Positions 23,640 through 36,387 of a stretch of 64,000 bases of DNA are shown here, in pieces (position 1 is the stretch's first letter; every line of letters starts with the position of its first letter). This DNA is from Physcomitrium patens. Taxonomy: Eukaryota > Streptophyta > Bryopsida > Funariales > Funariaceae. A program made the translations under genes and the position numbers. Location of the stretch: NCBI RefSeq assembly GCF_000002425.4, contig NC_037257.1, positions 17,488,206-17,552,205 of the forward strand. The letters run 5' to 3'. Under the pieces are notes generated by a model, which worked only from the letters and a program-made list of their open reading frames with translations, did no database searches and was not told where the DNA came from.

Positions 23640-26600
23640 AAGAGGAGATACTCTTGCAAGATGAAGGTACCTTTGATGCAAGTTTTATTGATATTTTTGA
23701 GAATGGAAATATTATGTATAAGAAAGTTGATGATTTTAAAAGAAAAGAAAGAAAAATATTATATAGTATTGAAAGGGAATTACGTAAGTTAGGGACATTA
23801 GAAGATGATGAGAGGATTTTAGGTATTTATGAAGAAAATAGATTGGAAGATTTTTTGGAATTAATTGCATCTATTAGATTAGGAGATAATGATAAGATTG
23901 TAGAAATTCATTTGAGGGAGGTTTATACTATACTTGAATCTTTTCAAGCACCAGAAGTTATTGTAGAGACAAAGTATAAAAGTATAGATAAAAAAATAAA
24001 ACCTGTTGCCGGACCTTTAACAGAAGATTCTAAACAACAAATAAAAGAAGCATCAAAAGAAGAGAGTTTAAGAGATCCAAAGAAGATTGGACATTAGTTT
24101 ACAAAAGAGACTTTTGAAGAATTGAAGATTGGATGTGATGGTTCTTTATTTCCAATAGAAATTGAATATTTTTAAAAAATGCTTGCGAAATGAGGTAAAT
24201 CATTTGCCTTTGGATCTTGTGAAATAGGATGTATAGATTCTAATGTTGTTGCTCCTATGGTTATCTTTACAGTACCTCATGTACCTTGGAACTTAAGACC
24301 AATTCTTGTAGCGAGGGCACATTTACCTAAATTGGTAGAATTATTGAAAGAAAAGATGCGAATAAAATTTTTGGAGCCTTGTTTTGCTCCATATTCTAAT
24401 CATTGGTTTATGGTGCCTAAGAAAAATGGATCGTTACATTTTATTCAAGATATGCAACTAATGAATGTAATAACTATAAGAAATACAAGTATAGGATCTT
24501 TAGTAGATGAGTTTGTAAAAGCATTTGTGGGAAGGGTAATTATTCAATGGGTGATTTATATTCGAGTTATGATCAATTTTAACTTGTGTATGGGAGTAAA
24601 GATCTAACAACTATGAAAATACCACTTGGATGACTTAAAATGTGTACTCTTCCACAAGATGCTAGTAACTCAGTTGCACATATGATGAATGGGATGAACA
24701 AGGTACTAAGAGACTTCATTCCTGAAAAAACTATATCTTTTCTAGATGATGTTCCTATCAAAGGATGTAAAGAAGGAGAAAAAGATGCAACTTTAGATGA
24801 GAGAGGGTGTCGCAAATATATTGTTGATCGTATATAAGATTGTAAAAAGCTTTTAACTCGACTGTAAGAAGTTCATCTTACACTTTCAGGAGTAAAATCT
24901 ACATTTGGAGTACAAGAAGTTCTTATTGTTGGGTATTTGTGTGGATTTTATGGGAGAAAGCCAGATCTAAGCAAAGTTGATGCAATTAGAAGGATAAAAG
25001 ATTCATGTGACTCTTTAATAGAAGTACGTAGGTTTTTAGGAGCTTGTTTATTTTATCGTATGTGGATTCTTCATTATGTTCATATAGTAGATCCATTTTA
25101 TGAATTATTACATAAGGATTATCGATTTAAATGGAAAAAAAAACATACAAAAATAATGTAGAAGCTAAATGTGTTATTGGTGACACCTCCAATTTTAAGA
25201 AAAATTAATTATGACTGTAATAGATATATAATTCTTACTGTGGATATTAGTCCTATTGCTATTAGATGGACTGTGGATTAAGATGATTCAAGTGGAAATA
25301 GATTTGCAGTTCGATATAGAGCTAAAGTTTTAAGTACTGGTTAACATGAATATTCGCAAGTCAAAAGAGAACTTTGGAGAGTTATTTTGGATGTAAAAGC
25401 TGAAAGAGATTATTTGATTGGTGCAATAGTAGTAGTTGAAATAGATTACTTGCCATTGCTTGGAATGATTACTTATTGTTCAATGTTAGATATTGCAATG
25501 TTAAGATGGATTGCTTATATTAAGTCATTAAATCCGAAATTTAAGCATGTTATTGGAAATGACAATTTAGTAGCAGACATGCTCTCTCGAGCAAGATATG
25601 AAAGAGAAGACAAAATGATTGCAGACATTGATGATGTTGAATCAAAATTCTATTTAGTACCAAATATTACCAAAGAAGACAAGCTATTTCTTGAAGAATT
25701 TTATGAAGGAGAATTATTTGTTATTGGTCATTACTTGAATATCTTGACTAAGCAAGAAAATTGGTCTACAGAAAAATTTAAATAAATAAGAAAAAATGCA
25801 TATGGATTTTTGCTTCCAGAAGGATTCTTATAGAAGAGACCAAAGAAATGAATTGGAATTCCACAAAGAATGATAGGCAATAAGAAAAAGAAACAAAAAT
25901 TATTAAATGGGTTTCATGATAGTTTATATGCAGGACATAGAGGAATTTGGGCTACTTTTGCTAAACTTAAGGAACGATATTAGTGAAAAAATATGTATCG
26001 AGATGTACTCTTATTTGTAGAATCATGTGAAATTTGTCAAGCATAATTTAATATATGACATCGAGATGATTTTTATCCTACATATCTTCTAGCTATTCAT
26101 TTTAAATGGCTTGTTGATTTGATTATTATGCCAACCGAGTTATGGCAAATGACATATTTGGTCTTAGCTTGTGAAAATTTATCAAATCAAGTAGAAGGAA
26201 GAGCATTGAGAACAAAAACTACAGAAGGAATTTGTAGATTTTTGCTTGAAGATGTTATTTGCTGCTACAGATGTGTATTAAAAATCACTGCAGATCGTGG
26301 AGAATTAAATGTACAAGAAGCTTGTGAATTCTTTAAAAGATGTGGAATTAAACTATCAGTGACTATTGCTTATAATCCAGAAAGAAATATAAAAAGTGAG
26401 CGTGGTCACCCACCGATTGTAAAAGCATTAGTTAAAGCTTGTAATGAGAAGGTTAGAAAATGGCTATGACTTTTGTCATTTGAATTATGGGTTGATCGAA
26501 CAACTTATAGTTCAATAACAAAATATACGTCTATTGAGCTTATGACAGGTCAAAAACCAATTATGCCAATTAAAGAAAAGGTACCTACTTAGAGTATGCT

Positions 26601-26854
26601 ATCATGGGAAGATGGATTGACAAGAAAACTTGTAGCTATTAGAATTCAATAATTAGAGCAAAGATCGAAAGATGTGTAAATCACATTAGAAAGGTTAAAA
26701 AGAGCGAGATTACAAAACAAGGCACGATTTGATAAGTAGCATCGATTGAGGCCTAAAGCAATTGAAGAAGGTGATTGGGTTTTGGTCTATGATAGTAGCT
26801 TGGACAATCAACATAGTACTTTAAAGAAGTTTTTTAAGCAATGGTTTGGACCAT
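23640..26854 (+). pseudogene. B pol, first part
   Basis: Colinear with I2 and I1 pol. Recognisable blocks: reverse transcriptase (VPHVPWNLRPI, PKKNGSLHFIQDMQ, then TLPQDASNSVAHM and SFLDDVPIKG at 24640-24837), RNase H (25200-25600, NLVADMLSRARYE) and integrase (25900-26470, with a TADRGELNVQEA block and SERGHPPIVKALVKAC). At least a dozen stops break it. The frame is cut at 26854 in the WFGP motif by I2 and resumes at 35533 with YVVTTVH. Confidence 0.9.
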
Positions 26855-28200
26855 TGTCGTATTACGTGCTTTCCTGCTCGAGAACGCACCGGGCGTCTGG
26901 CTGTAGAAGGTAGTATGGAGATTTGCCGATAGTCAAGCAGTCTATCAGTTTTTGAGTGCTGGAATATAAACGACCGAAACAATGTACCGTAAATCTATAC
27001 GGATGCTCTTCGACTGCTTGTCGAAGTCTTTTTTTTTTTTTTTTTTTTCCAGCCGATAGGTCTCTAGACGTTACAGAGAACCCCGAACAACCCAAACTGT
27101 TAATCTTCAATACCCCTTTGTACTTACGATCTTGTATCCACTGACTGTCCTATTAGATTAACCCAATAAATTTCATTCACTCCGCATACTCAATCCTATA
27201 GACACCCCTTTAATCCTTCAATCACAGACGTAACTCGATTTTACAAAACAGTCAAGAGTATTCAAACCCACTTCATTTAAAAATCCTGATTCACCATTAC
27301 AACACTGACTTCAGTAGCGATTGCCTCAGTCTTCCCAAAACTCTACGAAGAAGAAAAATCCAAATTCTATGTCTTTCCTTCCCCGACCCGAAGCATGAAG
27401 CTCCTCTCTCTAATTCCCTTGATCTTCCAAAAACCTCCAATGAAAAACCGAACTGGTAACCTTGCAAAAGCTTGAAAACTCGCTCCCCCCCTGATTCCCC
27501 CCGAAAAAAAACCTCCCCCCTCAAAACTATATCCCCCCCTAACCTTATCCTCTGAATTTCTTCAATCTTCCGTCTTAGATCCGGAATTGGCTCCCACCTC
27601 AAGCTTGGATCCGAAATTGGCTCTCGCCGTCAAGCTTTCTCCTCCATTTTTACCTTTAAGAAATCCATTTACTGAAAACAACGTTCCCTGAAATGGCACA
27701 GAGAACAGGACAGCTTGAAACAGAATCGAACCCCGTAATCGGGACCACATTGAGTCGCCCGACCAATTCAGGTCCTATATTGGGAAAGATGCCTGTAGTA
27801 ACCTGGATGTTTCCGTAATTGGGTCAAATTGGTCCTCGCGTCAGATTGGCTAAGACCCGTAGTAAGACCTGGATTTCCCATAATTAGACTGCATTGGGTT
27901 GACCGGCCAATTCAGGTCTCATATTAGATAAGAGGACCTGGATTGGATTATCGAAATTGGATCCAATTGGCTCCTCGAACCCGTCGTGTGAATTGGTCCT
28001 TCTCTTCCTGCTGACTCCCATTATTAGAATCGAATGGAGCATTTCAGTATGCCACGGATGACTGTAACGGAGTGACTGAACCTGACCACTCAGTACTTGT
28101 ACTGGAGTTGGTTGATGCTTCCAATATTCGAGGTTACTGAATATTAATAAAATTCCCCTTTCTTTTTGTTTTCACTGTATACTCGTGTTACAACACGACA
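26855..28200 (-). repeat. I2 3' LTR (1346 bp)
   Basis: Bounded on the plus strand by TGTCGTATTACGTGC and TGTTACAACACGACA. It contains a T tract near 27029-27048 whose length differs from the other LTR. Two frames inside it (27297-27602, 27562-27750 minus) are repeated in the other LTR with one or two residue changes; they have no recognisable domain. Confidence 0.95.
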
Positions 28201-28216
28201 TCCACCCCCTCTGAAC
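28201..28216 (-). other. I2 polypurine tract
   Basis: On the minus strand ttcagagggggtgga touches the TGTCG start of the 3' LTR. Confidence 0.85.
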
Positions 28217-28262
28217 CTATGCATCTTTCGGTATGCACCAATTTACCCAATTGCTGTTTGAT

Positions 28263-31200
28263 TCAGAATATATCCCCTACGTCTTTGTCCAGTTCGTCTT
28301 CGTCACCTTCATTATCCATATCACTTTCATCTTCTTGCTGCGGAATCTCTGTACCTTAATTAAGGTCTTCCATATTCATCTCTGCGTGTCTTCGTTTAAA
28401 TATTTTTACTTGCTTCCCTGCAATTGGTATTTTTAATTTTGTACCATCTAACTCCCGTAATGAGTAAGTCGCATTATCATGAACAGTTGTTATAACATAT
28501 GGTCCAAATCAACGTTTTGAAAATTTCCGCAAAGTACTATGTTGATTATCCAGACTATTGTCATAAACAAGTACTCAGTCATCTTCCTCGATTGCTTTTG
28601 GTCTCAATCGATGTTGCTTATCGAATCGCGCCTTGTTTTGTAACCTTGCTCTTTTTAACCTTTCCAATGCTATCTGGACATCTTCCGTTCTTTGCTCCAA
28701 TTGTCGAATCCTAATAGCCAGAAGTTCTTCTCTTATCAATCCATCTTTCCATGGTAGCATACTCCAAGTAAGTACCTTTTCTTCAATCGGCATAATTGGT
28801 TTTTGACCTGTCATAAGTTCTACTGGCATATATCCTGTCACCGAACTATGTGTTGTTCGATCAGCCTATAATGCAAATGACAAAAGCCGTGGCCACTCTT
28901 TAACCTTCCCATTACAAGCTTTAACCAATGCTTTCACAATCGGCGGGTGACCGCGTTCGCTTTTCGCATTCCCTTCCGGATTATAAGCAGTAGTCAGTGA
29001 TAGTTTAACTCCACATTTTTCAAAGAACTTACGAGCTTCTTGTGCATTTAATTCTCCACGATCTACAGTGATTTTTCCTATGCACCCGTAACGGCAAATG
29101 ACATCTTCAAGCAAAAACCTACAAATCCCCTTTGTAGATTTTGTCCTCAATGCTCTTCCTTCTACTAGATTTGATAAATCTTCACGAGCTAAAACCAAAT
29201 ATCTCATCTGCCATAATCCAACCGGCATAATAACCAAATCAACAACCCATTTAAAATGAATAGCCAGAGGATACGTAGGATGAAGACCATCTCGATGTCG
29301 GATATTAGAATACGATTGACAGATTTCACATGACTCTACAAATGAGAGCACATCTCGATACATATTTTTCCACCAATATCGTTCCTTGAGTTTAGCAAAA
29401 ATAGCCCAGATTCCTCTATGCCCTGCCCATAAACTATCATGAAACTCCTTTAATAATTTTAGTTTTTCTTCCTTTTTGCCTATCACTCGTTGTGGCATCC
29501 TAATTCCTTTCTTCGGTCTCTTCCATAAGAATCCATCTCGAAGTAAAAATCAATATGCTTTTTTTCTTATTTGTTTGAATTTTTTTGTAGACCAATTCCC
29601 CTGCTTAGACAAGGTATTCAAATAATGACCAATATCCAATAATTCTCCTTCATAAGATTCTTCAAGAAATAGCTTGTCTTCTCTGTTGAGATTCGATATT
29701 GAATAGAATTTCAATCCGACATCATCAATGTCTTTAACCATTTCGTCCTCCCTCTCGTATCTTGCTCGAGATAGCATGTCTGCTACTAAATTGTCCTTTC
29801 CAATGATATGCTTAAATTCTGGATTTAGTGACTTAATATAACCAATCCATCTCAACATTGTAATATCTGGCGTTGAACAGTTAATAATCATTCCAAGCAA
29901 TGGCAAGCAATCTGTTTCAATTACTACTACTGCCCCAATCAAATAGTCCTTTTCAGCTTTCATAGCCGAAACGACTCCCCAAAGTTCTCTTTTGACTTGC
30001 GAATATGCACGCTGACGAATACTTAAAACTTTAGCCCTAAATCGAACTGCAAATCTACTCCCATTCGAATCATCTTGACCCACCGTCCATCCAACGGCAA
30101 TTGGACTAGCGTCTACAGTAAGAATCACTGGTCTATTGCACTTATAATCAACCTTCCTCAATATTGGAGGTGACATCAATAATTTCTTCAATCTTTGCAT
30201 TGCCTGAATATGCCTTTCTTTCCATTCAAATCAGTAACCCTTGCGTAACAGTTCATAGAATGGATCCGCTATGTGAGGAAAATGAGGGATCCAGATTCGA
30301 TAAAATACACATGCACCCAAAAACCTGCGAACCTCTGTTAAAGAACCACAATCCTCTTTCATCCTTCCAATTGCATCAACTTTAGTCGGATCTGGTTTTC
30401 TTCCGTAAGATCCACATAAATGTCCAACAATTACAACCTCTCGCACTCCAAATACGGACTTCATACCCGATAATATAAGATGAACTTCTCTAAGCCGAGT
30501 TAAAATCTTTTCACAATCTTGTATATTATCAACAACATATCTGCGACACCCCCTCGTATCTAAAGTTTCATCCTTGTCTCCTTCTCTGCACCCTTTTATA
30601 GGAACATCATCTAGAAAAGGCATAGTCTTTTCCGGAATAAAATCTCTCAATACCTTATTCATCCCATTCATCATATGTGCAACCGAGTTGGTCACGCCTT
30701 GAGGAAGAGTGCACATTCTAACCAATCCAAGCGGTGTCCTCATCGTTGTCATATCTCTACTTCCTTCGGCAAGTTGAAATTGATCATAACCTGAATACAA
30801 ATCACCCATTGAATAGATCGCCCTTCCAGCAAACGCCTCAGCAAATTCATCCACAATAGGTCCAATTCCTGCTTTCCTGACAGTTATAACATTCACCGGC
30901 TGCATATCTTGAATAAACCGCAGTGACCCATTCTTCTTAGGTACCGTAAACCATCAACTAGAATACGGCGCAAATGAAAGTTCTAATATTTTCATCTTTA
31001 TCTTTTCTTTCAATAGTTCAACCAATTTAGGTAAATGTACCCTCGGTACTGAAATCGGTCTTAGATTCCAAGGTACATGCAGTACAGTGAAGATAACCAT
31101 AGGTGTTATAATATTTGGATCCACACACCCAATTTCATGAGATTCGAAGGCAAACGATCTACCTTGTTTAGCCAACATCTTTTTGAAGCAAGTAATTTCC

Positions 31201-31735
31201 TCCGGCAATAAAGAACCATCAGAACCAATCTTCAATTCTTCAAAAGTCTCTTCAGTAAACTGATGTCCAATACTCATTGGATCTCTTAAACTTGCTTCTT
31301 TTGATGCTTCTCCCATTTGTTCTTTAGAACCCTCTGGTAATGGTCCGGCAACAGGCTTTACCTTCTTATCTGCCGTTTTATATCTCGTCTCTACTATGAC
31401 TTCTGGTGCTTGAAAAGATTCAAGCATGGTATAAACCTCTCTCGAATGAATCTCAACAATCTTATCATTATTCCCTAACCTAATAGATGTAATCAATTCC
31501 AATGAATCTTCCAGTCCATTTTCTTCATAAACATCCAAAATCCTCTCATCATCTTGCAATGTACCTATCTTGCGTAATTGTCCTTCAATATCATATAATC
31601 TTTTTCTTTCTTTTCTTTTAAAATCATCAACTTTCTTATACATAATATTTCCATTCTCCAATATACCAATAAAACTCGCATCAAAGGCACCTTCATCTCG
31701 CGAGAGTACCTCCTCTTTTGTACCTCCATAATCTC
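28263..31735 (-). pseudogene. I2 pol with single-base stops
   Basis: One frame from about 31735 (upstream of the first start-like codon at 31661) to a stop at 28263, in the -1 frame relative to gag-protease as in I1. Five stops interrupt it: TGA for CGA before WFTVPKK, TGA for CGA in KGYRFEW, TGA for GGA in AYGFLL, TAG for TGG in FALWADR and TGA for TGG in DDWVLVY. A further TAA near 28355 lies in the acidic tail. Domains are those of I1: PFLDDVPIKG catalytic box, NLVADMLSRA of RNase H, H-H-C-C zinc site, and an integrase core with VDLVIMP, TVDRGELNA and NAKSERGH. No chromodomain. Confidence 0.92.
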
Positions 31736-31738
31736 GCT

Positions 31739-34111
31739 TTACAGTGGTACCTCTCCAAAATCCTTAAATCCTTCAACAATCTTTGGCAATGGTTTCTCCC
31801 TCAACCTATCTCGATTCCGTTCATGGTTAGGAGGTACTGTTAGAAATTGTACAGCTTTCCTCCCATCTTCGCTCCGTACCCTTGCATAAGCAGAACCATC
31901 GTCAAGTACCTTTGTTTCCATCCGTGTTGTCGTGATATAAGGTTGTCCTAAAATCAACGGATAAGACGTTGTATCTTGAACGAAGAAATGTTGCTCCGTC
32001 GCAACATCCCCAATCCGAATTTTGACATCTGGACAAGCTCCATATAATTCGCCTCGTGTGTTATTAGCTGCTCGTATTGCCCATCCATGTTCCATATCAA
32101 TTGGCCATTTTTGCTTCTTATAAAGATCTTTAGACATGAGATTTATTTCAGAACCATGGTCCACCAAAGCAACTATTGGTTCTTCTATATCTCCTACCTT
32201 CACCAATACCTCAGTAGTTGCCCTTGTCCAATGCTTTCGAGTATAATGGCTCAAAGTTTCCATTTCCTTGTCACTAGAATCTTCGAAATGTACTCGCTGA
32301 TTATACCCATTCTTTTTATTTGTTGGTTGCTTGTAACCAATATCAACCTCTTCTTCATCTCTACATATTCTTGCATCAATAGCATGACTCATTCCAGTTT
32401 CGCTCATTAATTGCCTCTTTCGCTTAATGCTGTCAATGATAACATCATGAAACTCCTTCTTTGCAATTCCTAAGACTTCTTTCAATGTGAATTCCACCTT
32501 AGCATTTAATATACGTTCTTCCAACACCCCTTTCAAATTTGTTGCCGCTTCAATGTCAGAAAGTAGCTTATAAGCAATTGATTTGCCCTTATCTTTTGTC
32601 TCCGTTGTTTTTTCTCCCAATGATGCTGAGGTATCCTTTACAGGCAATTCTTGTGAAGCTGCCTCCCAAGCCTTGTCTCCTCGAGTTTACCTCTTAAAAG
32701 AATTTCCTTCTCTAGTATCATCAAAATTTCCTCGTCTTTTTTCTTCCATCAAAGCTTCATGTTGGCTCTTAGCAATATATGCATGAACTGAAAGAGACTC
32801 AACAGGATCCTCCCAACCTGTTCTTCCTCGTATTGTAGCTGCAGTTCTCAATAACGCTTCTCGAGGTAATTTCCCTTCTTGCATTGTAGAAACGACAGAA
32901 GTCCAAAACTCACTAGTTTCCGTACTTCCACCAATTTCATCATCTACTCTAGCACCATAACTTGCACTTTCTCGTACTACTGTTTCATGCTCTTTTAAGT
33001 AATCTTGAACCAATGCTTTCATTCCTCCCTTGCCAAAATTGGTTTGAAGAAGATCCTCCCTATCTTTCAATGCTATCTTCCCATCTTTCCAGCAAATAAT
33101 TTCTTGCCGTATCATATTATTAAATTCATTGCGATCTTTTCTAGTGTGTGAAGCATCATCACACCAAATGCATCTTTGTACATATCCTTGTTTTGAAACA
33201 TTCTTCGAATTGTTTATAGAAGTATTCTCTTCAAGTCTTGCCAATTTGATTTGAAGATCTCGCATTCCTCGTATAATTTCTTCCATACCCATATCTGCTT
33301 TCTTTGACAAGGATGTCGAAGGTTGAACTGTAGGCATTGTCGGTGGTGTTGTACGTACTGGAGCTTTGGGTGCTTGTACTGTTTTCGGAATATAGCTCCT
33401 ATCCTTACTCCTTTCTTTTTTTGTAAGCAACCCCACCGCATCTTCAACGTTCTTCCACTTCGTTGTCAATCCTTCATCTTCTTCTTTGTCTTCAAGAAGG
33501 GGTTCTAATTTCTCTTGCAATTCTCCATCAGTAGCTTGAAGAAATAGATCAACTTTGTTCGGCTCCAATGTCAATTTTTCTACCTTCGATAATTGAGAGT
33601 ACTGCCTCTCAAATTCCCTTAGTAGCTCTGTTGCTTGCAAATTCTTATTGGGCCGTTCAATCCATCCCAGAAACAGCTTCTTAGTGACGCGATCAGCATC
33701 TTCTAAGAAATATTCGTCTTTCAATGCATGTGAAAAATCCTCCCATGAATTCCCACAACGATCCGTAATCGATGTAATGTGGTCCCTTATCTCCGGTATC
33801 GTGGCAAGTCCAAATAGTGCAACCATTTTCTTCTCAGAAACCCGATTTAATTCCATTTCACGAACATAACATCTTAAATACCTTGAAATATTCCTCCCAT
33901 CAAATTGATCAATTTTATTGACCACTGCTTGCAATGCTTTAGTTGCCAAAGATTCCTTTCGATCATTGCTTTGCTGTTGCTGCATTGACAATGAGAAGGC
34001 TTGAAACAAACTAGCAATAGACAGATCCATGTGCATATCTTGTCCTTTAGAAGACTCTCCACCAGAAACTTCTCCCAAAAATCCTTCAAAATTTTTATTT
34101 TCGTTTTCCAT
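31739..34111 (-). pseudogene. I2 gag-protease with one stop
   Basis: A single frame from ATG 34111 to the stop at 31739, interrupted once near 32687 (TAA where B has CAG). The N-terminal 474 residues hold a glutamine run (SMQQQQSND), the NKIDQFDGRNISRYLR block and a zinc knuckle RCIWCDDASHTRKDR whose fourth Cys is Arg. The C-terminal 302 residues hold a basic linker, the protease with VALVDHGSEINLMS and a YPLILGQPYITTTRMET block. Confidence 0.92.
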
Positions 34112-34157
34112 AAAAATAAAGATAAAATCAACCGAAATCCAATACCTTCCACCTCAA

Positions 34158-34182
34158 GCTTTCACGTCGGGATCACCACTTA
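34158..34182 (-). other. I2 primer binding site
   Basis: On the minus strand the 5' LTR end CGACA is followed by TAAGTGGTGATCCCGACGTG. The TGG four bases in fits the CCA end of a tRNA; I do not name it. Confidence 0.75.
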
Positions 34183-35532
34183 TGTCGTATTACGTGCTTT
34201 CTTGCTTGAGAACGCGCCGGGCGTCTGGCTGTAGAAGGTAGTATGGAGATTTGCCGATAGTCAAGTAGTCTATCAGTTTTTGAGTGCTGGAATATAAACG
34301 ACTGCAACAATGTACCGTAAATCTATACCGATGCTCTTCGACTGCTTGTCAAAGTCTTTTTTTTTTTTTTTTTTTTTTTTCCAGCCGATAGGTCTCTAGA
34401 CGTTACAGAGAACCCCGAACAACCCAAACTGTTAATCTTCAATACCCCTTTGTACTTACGATCTTGTATCCACTGACTATCCTATTAGATTAATCCAATA
34501 AATTTCATTCACTCCGCATACTCAATCCTATAGACACCCCTTTAATCCTTCAATCACAGACGTAACTCGATTTTACAAAACAGTCAAGAGTATTCAAACC
34601 CACTTCATTTAAAAATCCCGATTCACCATTACAACACTGACTTCAGCAGCGATTGCCTCAGTCTTCCCAAAACTCTACGAAGAAGAAAAATCCAAATTCT
34701 ATGTCTTTCCTTCCCCGACCCGAAGCATGAAGCTCCTCTCTCTAATTCCCTTGATCTTCCAAAAACTTCCAATGAAAAACCGAACTGGTAACCTTGCAAA
34801 AGCTTGAAAACTCGCTCCCCCCCCGATTCCCCCGGAAAAAAAACCTCCCCCCTCAAAACTATATCCCCCCCTAACCTTATCCTCTGAATTTCTTCAATCT
34901 TCCGTCTTAGATCCGGAATTGGCTCCCACCTCAAGCTTGGATCCGAAATTGGCTCTCGCCGTCAAGCTTTCTTCTCCGTTTTTACCTTTAAGAAATCCAT
35001 TTACTGAAAACAACGTTCCCTGAAACGGCACAGAGAACAGGACAGCTTGAAACAGAATCGAACCCCGTAATCGGGACCACATTGAGTCGCCCGACCAATT
35101 CAGGTCCTATATTGGGAAAGATGCCTGTAGTAACCTGGATGTTCCCGTAATTGGGTCAAATTGGTCCTCGCGTCAGATTGACTAAGACCCGTAGTAAGAC
35201 CTGGATTTCCCATAATTAGACTGCATTGGGTTGACCGGCCAATTCAGGTCTCATATTGGATAAGAGGACCCAGATTGGATTATCGAAATTGGATCCAATT
35301 GGCTCCTCGAACCCGTCGTGTGAATTGGTCCTTTTCTTCCTGCTGACTCCCGTTATTGGAATCGAATGGAGCATTTCAGTATGCCCCGGCTGACTGTAAC
35401 GGAGTGACTGAACCTGACCACTCAGTATTTGTACTGGAGTTGGTTGATGCTCCCAATATTCGAGGTAACTGAATATTAATAAAATTCCCCTTTTTTTTTA
35501 TTTTCACTGTATACTCGTGTTACAACACGACA
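34183..35532 (-). repeat. I2 5' LTR (1350 bp)
   Basis: Colinear with 26855-28200. A longer T tract (about 22 versus 18) and scattered transitions separate the two copies. Confidence 0.95.
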
Positions 35533-35831
35533 CCGTATGTAGTAACAACTGTTCATGTTAATGCAACTTACTCAATGTGGGAGTTAGATGGAAAAGGTTA
35601 AAAATACCAATTATAAAGAAGTGAGTAAAATTATTAAATTAAAGATGTACAAAAATAAATATAAAAGACCTTGGTGAAGACAGATATTCCTCAATAAGAA
35701 GATGAATTTGACTTGGATAGCAAAAGTGATGAAGAGGATCTAGACGAAGACTTTGAGAATATATTATAACTCAAACAACAACTAGATTATTTAGTACATA
35801 TCAGACGATGGACAGGTTCAAAAGAGGTGGA
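35533..35831 (+). pseudogene. B pol, last part, and polypurine tract
   Basis: Continues B pol after I2: YVVTTVHVNATYSMWELDG, a basic segment, then an acidic tail (35690-35770) colinear with that of I2 but with stops. The polypurine tract aaaagaggtgga (35820-35831) touches the decayed 3' LTR start TATCG. Confidence 0.85.
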
Positions 35832-36072
35832 TATCGTATTGTAATATGACTATATGATGAAAATATAAATGAAAAAGATTTATTAATATTTACTCATCTT
35901 GGATGTTAGAAACAATGGCCAATTCCAATGCCAATATTCAGGGGCCAGTTAATATCACTCCATTGCAAGCTGTGCCACCAAATGTGATAATAGCGTATAT
36001 CCACCGCGGTCATCGAATCAAGTATCCTCTATACCAACGGGACAATCAGGATCATTTTCTAACCCTATATGG
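35832..36072 (+). repeat. B 3' LTR, first segment
   Basis: Starts TATCGTATTGTAATATGAC right after the polypurine tract and is colinear with 10653-10805 plus 19362-19454. It includes an ATG-initiated frame (MLETMANSNANIQGPVNIT, from 35903) that corresponds to the N-terminal side of the LTR-embedded zinc-knuckle frame. C1 inserted at 36072/36073. Confidence 0.85.
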
Positions 36073-36376
36073 TATTAAAAAAGCATAATAAGTAAGACAC
36101 AAGTAAGTAGAAATCAGAAAGGTTAGACACAAGAGAAGTGTAGAATGAGATACCTCTCACTTCCAACATCTTTTACTTATATGTAGAAGTTACATCCATT
36201 TTGGTTAGTATTCATCTTACTTTCATCCAACTAAATCTTAGTCGCTACCTATAAACCTAGCCGCCACTTAAAACCCTAGCCACCACCTTCATAACTTTTT
36301 TTCATCCTTTGATCATTAGTAACTTATCTAAGATAATATCTTTTACTTTCTAACTTATCCTCTATTTACTTTAACA
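36073..36376 (-). repeat. C1 3' LTR (304 bp)
   Basis: Read on the minus strand it begins TGTTAAAGTAAATAGAGG (at 36376) and ends CTTTTTTAATA (at 36073, for TAACA). The purine run ccaatagaaaagtgggag just before it (36377-36394) is the polypurine tract. Confidence 0.88.
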
Positions 36377-36387
36377 CTCCCACTTTT

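Larger units (their letters stand above)
26855..35532 (-). mobile_element. I2: Ty3/gypsy element of the same family as I1 and B, inserted in B pol
   Basis: An 8678-bp element with LTRs 26855-28200 and 34183-35532, termini TGTCG/CGACA and a 4-bp target duplication CCAT (26851-26854) / CCGT (35533-35536) with one transition. The insertion falls in the WFGPY codons of B. By eye the LTRs differ at about 35 of 1350 positions (roughly 97% identity), mostly transitions. Gag-protease and pol each keep one frame through their whole length but carry single-base stops. Confidence 0.95.

Noticed and set aside
27297..27750. Two frames in the I2 LTRs as genes
   Set aside because: Conserved between the two LTRs only through recent common origin. 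B's LTR has no clear equivalent frame for the longer one, and no domain is visible.
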